Shown in pieces: positions 1-10,176 of a stretch of 64,000 bases of DNA (its first letter is position 1; each line of letters opens with the position of its first letter). Under the pieces are notes generated by a model, which ran no database searches, was not told where the DNA came from, and saw only the letters and a list, made by a program, of their open reading frames with translations. Origin of the DNA: Actinokineospora bangkokensis (GTDB lineage: Bacteria > Actinomycetota > Actinomycetes > Mycobacteriales > Pseudonocardiaceae). The position numbers were made by a program, and so were the translations under genes. Where the stretch lies: positions 350,057 through 414,056 of the forward strand of contig NZ_MKQR01000028.1 of NCBI RefSeq assembly GCF_001940455.1, given 5' to 3'.

Positions 1-68
1 GACCAGCGGGTGCCCAGCACCTCCGCGCGCAGCCGCAGGTAGACCTGGTCCCCCAGGGAGTCCGGCAC
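1..68 (-). CDS. GntR-family regulator, N-terminal fragment (runs off the window)
   Basis: A GTG codon at 66-68 opens a reading frame that leaves the left edge after 22 codons. The visible peptide contains LGDQVYLRLRAEVLG, which fits the first helix of the GntR winged helix-turn-helix, where the usual pattern is a Q-V-Y-x-R-L-R core followed by I-L-x-G. It starts one base after the urtE stop, so it may be the last gene of the urea operon. Only a fragment is visible, so the effector domain and even the family are an inference. Confidence 0.4.
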   Translation of the reverse strand, partial: MPDSLGDQVYLRLRAEVLGTRW

Positions 69-69
69 G

Positions 70-762
70 CTAGATGGCCATCGCCGCGCGGACCCGGTCG
101 ACCGCGGCGGGGCCGCCGTCGCCGCTGGCGGTGACCCGCCCGGCCTCCAGCACGTAGTACCGGGAGGCGGCCGAGAGCGCGAAGCCGATGTGCTGCTCGA
201 CGAGCAGCACCGCCAGCCCCGCGCCCGAGGCCAGCGACCGGATCGTCGCCTCGATCTCGGCCACCACCGACGGCTGGATGCCCTCGGTGGGCTCGTCGAG
301 CACCAGCAGCCGCGGCCGGGTGATCAGCGCCCGGGCGATCGCGAGCTGCTGGCGCTGGCCGCCGGAGAGCAGCCCGGCCCGGCGCCCGAGCACCGCGGTC
401 AGCGCCGGGAACAGCTCCAGCGCCTCGGCCGTGGCCGCCCGCCCGTCCTTGCGGGTGTCGGCCACCAGCCGCAGGTTGTCCTCGGCGGTCAGCTGCGGGA
501 AGCACTGCTGGCCCTGCGGGACGTAGGCCAGGCCGCGCTTGACCCGCTCGTGCGGGCGCAGCTTGGTGACGTCCTCCCCGTCGAGCAGCACCCGCCCCGA
601 CGACGGGCGCAGCAGCCCGGCGGCCGCCCGCAGCAGGGTCGTCTTGCCCGCCCCGTTGTGCCCGGTCACGGCGACGACGGAGTCCGCGGGCACCGACACG
701 GTGGCGCCGTGCACCACCGTCGTGCGGCCGTACCCGACGTGCACGTCCTCCAGCTCCAGCAT
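70..762 (-). CDS. urtE: Urea ABC transporter ATP-binding subunit UrtE
   Basis: ATPase of 230 residues in the branched-chain-amino-acid-type ABC family, second of the two nucleotide-binding subunits of the high-affinity urea importer. Walker A is GHNGAGKT at residues 34-41, the signature is LSGGQRQQ, and Walker B is LLVLDEP followed by TEGIQPS, a run typical of UrtE and LivF proteins. The ATG at 760-762 overlaps the urtD stop in TGATG, so translational coupling is likely and the longer upstream frame is not the gene. Last complete gene of the urtABCDE order. Assignment to urea rather than amino acids rests on the UrtA sequence and the operon order. Confidence 0.93.
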   Translation of the reverse strand: MLELEDVHVGYGRTTVVHGATVSVPADSVVAVTGHNGAGKTTLLRAAAGLLRPSSGRVLLDGEDVTKLRPHERVKRGLAYVPQGQQCFPQLTAEDNLRLVADTRKDGRAATAEALELFPALTAVLGRRAGLLSGGQRQQLAIARALITRPRLLVLDEPTEGIQPSVVAEIEATIRSLASGAGLAVLLVEQHIGFALSAASRYYVLEAGRVTASGDGGPAAVDRVRAAMAI

Positions 763-1505
763 CACCGCGCCCCTTCCGACGCCCGACCCAGGTAGACCTC
801 CTGCACCCGCGGGTCGGCCTGCACCTGCGCGACCGTCCCCTCGCTGAGCACCTTCCCGGCGTGCAGCACGGTGACCGAGGTGGCGAAGGAGCGCATGAAG
901 TCCATGTCGTGCTCCACCACCACGACCGTGCGGTCGGCGCCGATGCGCCGCAGCAGCTGCCCGGTCTCCTCCCGCTCGTGCGCGCTCATGCCCGCCACCG
1001 GCTCGTCGAGCAGCAGCACCCTGGCGTCCTGCACCAGCAGCATGCCGATCTCCAGCCACTGCTTCTGCCCGTGCGCGAGCACGCCCGCCTGCCGGTCGCG
1101 CAGGTCGGCCAGGCCGACGACCTCCAGCGCCTCGGCCACCGCCGCGGGCACCGCCGAGCGGCGGCGCAGCATCGTCAGCGGCCCGCGCCCGGCGCCCGCG
1201 GCGATGTCGAGGTTCTGCAGGACGCTCAGCTCCTCGAACACGCTCGCGGTCTGGAAGGTGCGCCCCACGCCGAGCCGGGCGATCCGGTGCACCTTCCTGC
1301 CCACCAGCTCGTGCCCGCCGAAGGTGACCGACCCGGTGGCGGGCACCAGCCCGGTGATGGCGTCCACCAGCGTCGTCTTGCCCGCGCCGTTGGGCCCGAT
1401 GAGGAACCGCAGCTCCCCGGGGCGCACCGACATCGTCACCCCGTCCACCGCGACGAACCCGTCGAAGGAGACCCCGACGCCCGCCAGCTCCAGCGACCCG
1501 CTCAC
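762..1505 (-). CDS. urtD: Urea ABC transporter ATP-binding subunit UrtD
   Basis: ATPase of 247 residues, partner of UrtE. Walker A is GPNGAGKTT at residues 37-45. The signature motif is the unusual LAHGQKQWLEIG, characteristic of UrtD, where LSGGQ would be expected in other LivG-like proteins. Walker B is VLLLDEP. The GTG start at 1503-1505 overlaps the urtC stop in a GTGA junction, and the stop overlaps the urtE start. Energises urea import on the cytoplasmic face together with UrtE. Confidence 0.93.
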   Translation of the reverse strand: MSGSLELAGVGVSFDGFVAVDGVTMSVRPGELRFLIGPNGAGKTTLVDAITGLVPATGSVTFGGHELVGRKVHRIARLGVGRTFQTASVFEELSVLQNLDIAAGAGRGPLTMLRRRSAVPAAVAEALEVVGLADLRDRQAGVLAHGQKQWLEIGMLLVQDARVLLLDEPVAGMSAHEREETGQLLRRIGADRTVVVVEHDMDFMRSFATSVTVLHAGKVLSEGTVAQVQADPRVQEVYLGRASEGAR

Positions 1506-2593
1506 GCCTTCCTCCTCAGCAGCGACCCGACCGTGGACAGCCCGCGCGGCAGGAACGCCACCACGAGCACGAACAGCGCGCCCTGGAAGTAGCTCCAGAA
1601 CGACGGGAACGCCTCCGACAGCGACGTCTGCGCCCAGGCCACCGCGATGGCCCCGACGACCGGGCCGAACAGCGTCGACCGGCCGCCGATGGCCACCCCG
1701 ATGAGGAAGGCGATGGAGGGCACCACGCCGACGCTCGCCGGGGAGATGATCCCGACGATCGGCACGAACAACGCGCCCGCGACGCCCGCCACCACCGCGG
1801 CGAAGACGTAGGCGACGATCTTCACCGTGGCCGGGTCGTAGCCCAGGAAGCGCACCCGCTCCTCCTGGTCGCGCACGGCGACGAGCAGCTCCCCGAACCG
1901 CGACCGGTAGAGCTGCCAGGTGATCAGCAGCACCACGAGCAGCACCGCCGCGGCGATGTAGAACAGCATCCGCTTGTTGACCGGGTCGAACAGGTTGTAG
2001 CCGAAGAACGACTTGAACCCGTTGAGCCCGTTGGTGCCGCCGATCGCCGCCTGCTGCCCGATGAGCAGGATCGCGAACGCCGCGGCCAGCGCCTGGGACA
2101 GGATGGCGAAGTACGCCCCGCGCACCCGCCGCCGGAACACCGCGGCGCCGAGGCCCAGCGCCACCAGGCCGGGGATGACCACGACGCCGACGAGGGTGAC
2201 CACCGGCGAGCGGAACGGCTCCCACCAGCCCGGCACCCGCCCGTCGCCGTAGAGCTTCATGAAGTCCGGCACGCCGCCCGCGCCCGCGTCGGCCAGCTTG
2301 AGGTGCATGGCCATGACGTAGGCGCCGAGGCCGAAGAACACCCCCTGCCCGAGGGTGAGCATCCCGCCGCGCCCCCACGCCAACCCGATGCCGACCGCCA
2401 CGATGGCGTAGCAGACGAACCGGCCCAGCAGCGCCAGCCGGAAGTCCGAGAGCACCGCGGGCGCGAGCACCAGCAGCGCCAGCCCCACGGCGATGAACCC
2501 CAGCGCGGTGGGCCACTCGCGGCGCCGCGCGGGCCCGGCGGGCTCGGCGGGCGCGGGGGCCTGCCGGGCCAGGTCGTCCTCGGTGGCCGTCAT
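1502..2593 (-). CDS. urtC: Urea ABC transporter permease UrtC
   Basis: Integral membrane permease of 363 residues of the LivM type. After a charged N-terminus (about 30 residues) come roughly eight to ten hydrophobic segments. The segment around GRGGMLTLGQGVFFGLGAY matches the conserved LivM motif, and a cytoplasmic loop with VRDQEERVRFLGY forms the likely ATPase-coupling region. The ATG at 2591-2593 overlaps the urtB stop (ATGA). Forms the membrane channel with UrtB. Confidence 0.92.
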   Translation of the reverse strand: MTATEDDLARQAPAPAEPAGPARRREWPTALGFIAVGLALLVLAPAVLSDFRLALLGRFVCYAIVAVGIGLAWGRGGMLTLGQGVFFGLGAYVMAMHLKLADAGAGGVPDFMKLYGDGRVPGWWEPFRSPVVTLVGVVVIPGLVALGLGAAVFRRRVRGAYFAILSQALAAAFAILLIGQQAAIGGTNGLNGFKSFFGYNLFDPVNKRMLFYIAAAVLLVVLLITWQLYRSRFGELLVAVRDQEERVRFLGYDPATVKIVAYVFAAVVAGVAGALFVPIVGIISPASVGVVPSIAFLIGVAIGGRSTLFGPVVGAIAVAWAQTSLSEAFPSFWSYFQGALFVLVVAFLPRGLSTVGSLLRRKA

Positions 2594-3474
2594 GCCAGGC
2601 TCCTCGTCCGGATGCTGAAGATCCCCTGCGGGCGCACCTGCAGGAAGACCACGACCACCACGAACACGGCCACCTTGGCGATGGAGGCCGTCGTGGAGTA
2701 CTCGAACGCCGCTTGCAGCACCCCGAGCCCGAACGCGGCGATCACCGTGCCCTTGACCTGCCCGATGCCGCCCGCGACGACCACCAGGAACGCGTCGACG
2801 ATGTAGTTGGTGCCCAGCGTCGGCCCGGTGGAGCCGAGCAGGGTCAGCGCGACCCCGGCGACGCCCGCCAGCCCGGACCCGATGAAGAAGGTCAGCCGGT
2901 CGGTGCCCCGGGTGGAGATCCCGACCGTCTCGGCGAGGTCGCGGTTCTGCACCACGCCGCGGATCCGCCTGCCCAGCGCGGTCCTGGCGAGCACCAGCGC
3001 GAGCCCGCCCACCGCGGCCAGCGACAGCGCCAGGATGAACACCCGCGACGCGGCCACCTCCGTCACGCCCAGGTCGACGCTGCCGGAGAGCCAGCTCGGC
3101 GCGCGCACGTCCACGTTCGGCGCGCCGAAGACGTCCCGCGCGACCTGCTGGAGCACCAGGGCCACGCCCCAGGTCACCAGCAGCGTGTCCAGCGGCCGGT
3201 GGTACATCCGGTGGATGAGGGTCATCTCCAGCACCAGCCCGAGGACCCCGCCCACCAGGAACCCGAGCGGGATCGACACGACCAGCGCCACCCCCGCGTC
3301 GCCGATCGCCCCCTGCACCACGAACGCCGTGTAGGCGCCCGCCATCATGAACTCGCCGTGGGCCATGTTGATCACGCCCATCTGCCCGAAGGTGAGCGAC
3401 AGGCCGAGCGCGGCCAGCAGCAGCACCGACCCCAGCGACGCCCCGGCGAACAACTGCCCGAACAGTGCCTCCAT
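2590..3474 (-). CDS. urtB: Urea ABC transporter permease UrtB
   Basis: LivH-type permease of 294 residues with the conserved LTFGQMGVINMAHGEFMMAGAY motif region near residues 25-48 and the RGVVQNRDLAETVGI coupling loop. I start at the ATG (3472-3474) because GGAGG lies at 3481-3485, six bases upstream. An in-frame TTG two codons earlier would touch that RBS directly and is unlikely. It follows urtA by 64 bases, the only real gap in the operon, where transcript levels of binding protein and permeases could be separated. Confidence 0.92.
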   Translation of the reverse strand: MEALFGQLFAGASLGSVLLLAALGLSLTFGQMGVINMAHGEFMMAGAYTAFVVQGAIGDAGVALVVSIPLGFLVGGVLGLVLEMTLIHRMYHRPLDTLLVTWGVALVLQQVARDVFGAPNVDVRAPSWLSGSVDLGVTEVAASRVFILALSLAAVGGLALVLARTALGRRIRGVVQNRDLAETVGISTRGTDRLTFFIGSGLAGVAGVALTLLGSTGPTLGTNYIVDAFLVVVAGGIGQVKGTVIAAFGLGVLQAAFEYSTTASIAKVAVFVVVVVFLQVRPQGIFSIRTRSLA

Positions 3475-3538
3475 CGACAACCTCCATGCTCGGCCCGGGG
3501 GCGGGCCCGGCGCGCCGGACCCGCCCCCGGGCGCCGGG

Positions 3539-4786
3539 TCAGCTGCTCAGCCCGCCCGCCCAGGCGTAGCCCTTGAGGAACGGGTCCGGCTCGATCGGCT
3601 TGCCGCTGCTCCACTCCGTGTAGATGAGCCCGTCGGTGCCGACCTTGCCGATCAACGCGGTCTTGGCGATGTGGTGGTTCTCGCCGTTGACGGTCACGGT
3701 GCCCTCGGGGGAGTCGTAGCTGGTGCCGCCCGCGGCCTTCTTGATGTCGTCCGGGGCGAACGACTTGGCCTTCTCCGCCATCGCCTTCCACAGCCACAGC
3801 GAGGTGTAGGCGGCCTCCATCGGGTCGGAGGTCACCCGGCCCGCGCCGTACTTGGCCTTGAACGCCTGCACGAACGCCTTGTTCGCCGGGGAGTCGACGG
3901 TCTGGTAGTAGTTCCACGCGGTCAGCTGGCCCGCCAGGTTGTCGACGCCGACGCCGCCGACCTCCTCCTCGGCGATGGACACCGACACCACCGGCATGGC
4001 GGCGGCGGTCAGGCCCGCGTTCTTGTACTCCTTGAAGAAGGCGACGTTGGAGTCGCCGTTGAGGGTGTTGAACACCGCGCCCGCGCCGGAGGCCTTGACC
4101 TTGTTGACGATGGTGGCGAAGTCGGTGTGGCCGAGCGGGGCGTACTCCTCGCCCTTGACCTCGATGCCGTTGGCCTTGGCGTAAGCCTGGATGATCTTGT
4201 TCGCGGTGCGCGGGAAGACGTAGTCCGAGCCCACCAGGAACAGCGACTTGACGCCCTTCTCCTTGAGGTAGTCCAGGGCCGGGACGATCTGCTGGTTGGT
4301 GGTGGCGCCGGTGTAGAAGATGTTCGGCGAGGACTCCAGCCCCTCGTACTGCACGGGGTAGAACAGCAGCGCGTTGGCGCCCTCGAACACCGGCAGCATC
4401 GCCTTGCGCGACGACGAGGTCCACCCGCCGAACACCGCGGCCACGCAGTCGGAGCTGATCAGCTTGCCCGCCTTCTCGGCGAACACCGTGGGCTCTGAGG
4501 CCCCGTCCTCGGTCACCACCTGCAGCTTCTTGCCGTTGACCCCGCCCGCGGCGTTGATCTGCTCGACGGCGAGGTTCAGCGAGTCGTTCACGGTCTTCTC
4601 GCTGATGGCCATGGTGCCCGACAGCGAGTTGAGGAACCCGACCTTGACGGAGTCGCCGGAGGTGTCCACGCAGGACGCACCACCCGACGCGGTGTCGCCG
4701 GTCTTGCTCCCGCACGCCGTGGCGACCAGGACGGCGGTGGACAACAGGGCGGTGACGCGCAGGGCGCGCCGGGGCACAACGCTCAC
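3539..4786 (-). CDS. urtA: Urea ABC transporter substrate-binding lipoprotein UrtA
   Basis: Periplasmic-type binding protein of 415 residues, class of the Leu/Ile/Val and amide-binding proteins. A lipoprotein signal peptide ends in ATA-Cys25, so the mature protein is probably tethered outside the membrane. The motifs VKVGFLNSLSGTMAISE, NAAGGVNGKKL, FGGWTSSSRKAMLPVFE and LLFYPVQYEG are the hallmarks of UrtA/AmiC-like proteins binding urea or short amides. The GTG start (4784-4786) has GAAAGG at 4794-4799, seven bases upstream. First gene of the operon. No urease gene lies in this window, so the fate of the urea is not shown here. Confidence 0.93.
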   Translation of the reverse strand: MSVVPRRALRVTALLSTAVLVATACGSKTGDTASGGASCVDTSGDSVKVGFLNSLSGTMAISEKTVNDSLNLAVEQINAAGGVNGKKLQVVTEDGASEPTVFAEKAGKLISSDCVAAVFGGWTSSSRKAMLPVFEGANALLFYPVQYEGLESSPNIFYTGATTNQQIVPALDYLKEKGVKSLFLVGSDYVFPRTANKIIQAYAKANGIEVKGEEYAPLGHTDFATIVNKVKASGAGAVFNTLNGDSNVAFFKEYKNAGLTAAAMPVVSVSIAEEEVGGVGVDNLAGQLTAWNYYQTVDSPANKAFVQAFKAKYGAGRVTSDPMEAAYTSLWLWKAMAEKAKSFAPDDIKKAAGGTSYDSPEGTVTVNGENHHIAKTALIGKVGTDGLIYTEWSSGKPIEPDPFLKGYAWAGGLSS

Positions 4787-5136
4787 AGGGGTGCCTTTCG
4801 GTGGTCGGTGTCGGAGAGCAGGCCCCGGGGTGGGGGTCGCACGTGCGGTGGCCTGCTGTGTCCAGGTGTGTCGACCGGGCTGTGTTCAGGCGGTGCTGGC
4901 GGGAAAGTTAGGGACGCGATGTTTCCCGGTACCGCTCCCGGCGGTTTCCGGGACGTGTCCCGCCGTTACGGGGACGGGGGTGCGGCGTAACACGAGAACG
5001 TTTCAGCTAGGCGCCAGGGTCTTGTGGCCCCCGGCCGCCGGTCGTCGGTCCCGTGCCTGCGGGACAAGGCATCCGACGCGCGGGCGCGTGCCGTCCGCGC
5101 GGCGCACCGCGGGGGCCGCGGTGTCCACTGTGAACA
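4787..5136. other. Intergenic region carrying the urtA promoter
   Basis: About 350 bases without a supported gene, upstream of urtA on the minus strand. On that strand I see a GTAAC at 4965-4969 and GAAAC at 4944-4948 and 4921-4925, spaced about two helical turns apart, which recalls half-sites of the actinobacterial nitrogen regulator GlnR. The spacing is irregular, so this is only suggestive. No clear -35/-10 pair stands out. Confidence 0.4.
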
Positions 5137-5172
5137 CGCAGGAGCCCGCGCCGGGTGGCGCGGGCTCCTGCG
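5137..5172 (-). terminator. Strong hairpin after the FadH-like gene
   Basis: A perfect 16-bp inverted repeat (5137-5152 with 5157-5172) encloses a GGGT loop and sits 10 bases beyond the stop of the minus-strand oxidoreductase gene. There is no T-run, as usual for actinobacterial terminators. It isolates this gene from the urt operon downstream. Confidence 0.8.
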
Positions 5173-5182
5173 GGGTGCGTGC

Positions 5183-7711
<2,529 letters not shown>

Positions 7712-7714
7712 CTA

Positions 7715-7742
7715 TGCAACGAGGTGCAGTGCAACGAGCTGC
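7715..7742. promoter_or_regulatory. Direct-repeat operator candidate in the padR promoter
   Basis: Two copies of TGCAACGAGNTGC (7715-7727 and 7730-7742), 15 bases apart, end 17 bases before the padR start. The position suits autoregulation, but PadR operators are usually inverted repeats, so the binder is an inference. Confidence 0.5.
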
Positions 7743-8033
7743 CTATGTGACCTGGACCGCCCCCGGAACCCCAGCCCGCCGAGCCGTCCACAGCCCGCCG
7801 AGTTGTCCACACCCTGTCGGTGGGGGTCGAGTTCCGTCGCCCCCCGCCGGTAGCGTTGAAAACAGGGTTCCCCTTGCCCGGGGTACACCCGCGCCAGCCT
7901 GCGACGAAGCACGAGCGACGGCGAAGCCGCCCCTCGATTCGGTTCTTCCGAGTTTTCCGAAGAACGCGACCACCCCAGGAAGCCGGGCCCGCAACGCAAT
8001 CCCCTGACCCACCCCCGCCGGCCCCGAGCCGCG
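7743..8033. other. Non-coding stretch between padR promoter and methyltransferase gene
   Basis: No supported gene. It contains a GTTCTTC/GAAGAAC inverted repeat (7942-7948 with 7959-7965) about 70 bases beyond the stop of the minus-strand methyltransferase gene, a possible weak terminator. It also contains an imperfect repeat of a short motif built on CCGCCGAG and GTCCACA around 7776-7814. Confidence 0.35.
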
Positions 8034-9062
8034 TCAGCCGAGGTGGTCGGCCACCCGGGCCGCGACCGCCCCGGCCAGCAGCGGCGGCACGGCGTTGCCG
8101 ATCTGGCGGGCGATCTCGATCTTGGAGCCGCGCCAGCGGAAGGTGTCGGGGAAGCTCTGCAGGCGGGCCGCCTCCAGGTGGGTGATGGGGCGGTGGTGCT
8201 CGGGGTGCAGGTAGCGGCCCTTCTCCGGTTTGAAGAACTCGGTGCGGATGGTCAGCGACGGCTGGTCCCAGCGCATCCGGCCCATGACGTCGGTGGTGCC
8301 CGTGCGCTTCTCGCGCCAGCAGCGGGGGAGCAGGTCGTCCGGGAGGTCGAACCGGCCGCCGCCCGGGGGGATCGCGCGGTAGCGGGCCAGCGACAGCGGG
8401 GTCGGGTTGCGGCCGACGTGCAGGTCCAGGCCGCGGAAGTCGCCGGGCAGGGTGCGGCCGAAGGCGCGCACGCTGCGGCTGGGCAGGGTGGTGGAGGCGG
8501 GGGCGGCGGGCAGGCCGGTGATGGCGGTGCGGACGCCGACCCAGTCCGCGCGGGTGTGGGTGGGGGTCGGCAGGGGGAGCGCGCCCACCCGGGAGCCGAG
8601 GACGAAGGCGCGCTTGCGGCGCTGCGGGACGCCGAAGTCGGCGGCGAGGAGCAGGCCCCAGCTCAGCTCGTAGCCCGCGGCGGCGGCCTCGGTGCGCAGC
8701 AGGGCGAACTCGGCTGAGCCCAGGAAGCGGTCGACGTTCTCGATGACGAACGCGCGGGGGCGCGCGGCCCGCACGACGCGGAAGTACTCCCGCCACAGGG
8801 CGTTGCGGGGGTCGTCGACGTCGCGGCTGCCGAGGGCGGAGAAGCCCTGGCACGGCGGTCCGCCCACGACCAGGTCGACCTCGGGGACGTCGGTGACGGT
8901 GGCGATGTCGCCCTGGTGGACGTGCTCGGGGCCGAAGTTGGCGGCGTAGGTGGCCGCGGCGGCGTGGTCGTGCTCGACCGCCAGGACGGGGTCGAAGGCG
9001 GCGCGGAAGCCCTGGCTGAGGCCGCCGCAGCCCGCGAACAGGTCGATCATCGTCATCGCCAC
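8034..9062 (-). CDS. Solitary DNA (cytosine-5) methyltransferase
   Basis: Protein of 342 residues with the ordered motifs of C5-cytosine methyltransferases: I (DLFAGCGGLSQGF), IV with the catalytic cysteine (GGPPCQGFSALG), VI (ENV), VIII (QRRKR), and C-terminal X (QIGNAVPP). Between VIII and X is a rather short target-recognition region of about 130 residues, so specificity should be a short site. Start is GTG at 9060-9062, with two in-frame ATGs within the next five codons as alternatives and no convincing RBS. No restriction endonuclease, very-short-patch repair or specificity gene lies beside it, so it is an orphan enzyme with a possible role in epigenetic marking or protection from a foreign nuclease. 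Confidence 0.9.
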   Translation of the reverse strand: MAMTMIDLFAGCGGLSQGFRAAFDPVLAVEHDHAAAATYAANFGPEHVHQGDIATVTDVPEVDLVVGGPPCQGFSALGSRDVDDPRNALWREYFRVVRAARPRAFVIENVDRFLGSAEFALLRTEAAAAGYELSWGLLLAADFGVPQRRKRAFVLGSRVGALPLPTPTHTRADWVGVRTAITGLPAAPASTTLPSRSVRAFGRTLPGDFRGLDLHVGRNPTPLSLARYRAIPPGGGRFDLPDDLLPRCWREKRTGTTDVMGRMRWDQPSLTIRTEFFKPEKGRYLHPEHHRPITHLEAARLQSFPDTFRWRGSKIEIARQIGNAVPPLLAGAVAARVADHLG

Positions 9063-9138
9063 GCCGCCAGGCTAGCCGGCCGGGGCCCGCGGGCGGGCAG
9101 GGCTCGTCCGCCGCCGTGCCGGGTGCGGGGAGCACGGC

Positions 9139-10095
9139 CTACGGGTGCACGGTGCCCGCGCGCTTCACGGTGCGGATGATCGGGCTCATCTCCACCTCCC
9201 GCACGTGCGCCAGCGCGCCGATGCGCCGGGTCAGGTAGCGGTAGAGGTCGCCGGTGTCGCGGCAGACGACGGAGGCCACCAGGTTGCGCGGGCCGGTGGT
9301 GGCCGCGCAGAACACGACCTCCGGGTGCGCCGCGAGCTCGCGGCCGGTCTCCTCCAGCAGCGACGGCGGCACGGCCGCCCACAGCTGGCAGTTGGCGTGG
9401 TAGCCCAGCCCCGCGGCGTCCACGTCCACGTCGAAGAACACCAGCCCGCCCGCGCGCAGCGCCTCCACCCGGCGCGCCGCGGTGGACTCCGACCAGCCCG
9501 CCGCCCTGGCCAGCACCGGGTAGGGGGCGCGGCCGTCGCGGGACAGCTCGCGCAGCAGGGGGCGGTCGGCGTCGGCGAAGTCGGTGGCGGGCGCCGCGGC
9601 CAGCCGCGGGCGCAGGGCGGCCACCTGGGCCTCGTCGAGCACCCGGAACCCGCCGAAGACGTCCGGCCCGCCGCCGTAGACCTGGAGCACGTTGTGCGCG
9701 GTCACCGACACCACCGGGGCGGTGTTCTGCAACCGCTGGAGCAGCAGGTCGTCGCGCTCCTGCGGTGACCAGGACTGCAAGCTCGCGCTGATCTCGGTGC
9801 CCGCCGACAGCAGGTGCACCCACCGGGTGTCCTCGCGCCGCGCCAGCGCCGCGGCCACCTCCAGCGCGCTCCCCGGCTGGCAGTGCAGGCGGATCAACCA
9901 GCGCGCGCCGCCGAGCCGGGCGGCGTCGACGGCCCCGACCACCCGCAGCACCCCGCCCTCGCGCAGCCGGGCGTAGCGGCGGGCCACCGTGCGGTCGGAG
10001 ACGCCCAGCACCTCCCCGACCCGGGCGAACGGCGCCCGGCCGTCGATGCTCAGGGCGTGCACGATGCGCACGTCAAGCGCGTCGATATCCACCAC
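9139..10095 (-). CDS. Lrp/AsnC-type regulator with two helix-turn-helix units
   Basis: Protein of 318 residues, about twice a classical Lrp. Two related halves are seen. The first has DALDVRIVHALSIDGRAPFARVGEVLGVSDRTVARRYARL; the second, near residue 175, has DRPLLRELSRDGRAPYPVLARAAGWSESTAARRVEAL. Each is followed by a ligand/RAM-like region. Such duplicated AsnC proteins are common in actinomycetes. GTG start preceded by a G-rich RBS. It is divergent from an efflux gene with about 80 bases between, so it probably controls that gene in response to an amino acid or drug-like ligand. Confidence 0.85.
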   Translation of the reverse strand: MVDIDALDVRIVHALSIDGRAPFARVGEVLGVSDRTVARRYARLREGGVLRVVGAVDAARLGGARWLIRLHCQPGSALEVAAALARREDTRWVHLLSAGTEISASLQSWSPQERDDLLLQRLQNTAPVVSVTAHNVLQVYGGGPDVFGGFRVLDEAQVAALRPRLAAAPATDFADADRPLLRELSRDGRAPYPVLARAAGWSESTAARRVEALRAGGLVFFDVDVDAAGLGYHANCQLWAAVPPSLLEETGRELAAHPEVVFCAATTGPRNLVASVVCRDTGDLYRYLTRRIGALAHVREVEMSPIIRTVKRAGTVHP

Positions 10096-10176
10096 TGCGG
10101 CCCCCGTTCGCGTCGGATGCTCCCATCATGGCCCTGTGAGGCGCGGTTTCACCCACCGGGACCCCACCCTGTGACC

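Noticed and set aside
3475-3480. TTG start for urtB, two codons upstream
   Set aside because: It would sit directly against the GGAGG RBS; the ATG at 3474 has correct spacing.
4921-5004. Full GlnR box before urtA
   Set aside because: GTAAC and GAAAC cores are present, but the spacing does not follow the regular five-plus-six pattern, so no site is called.
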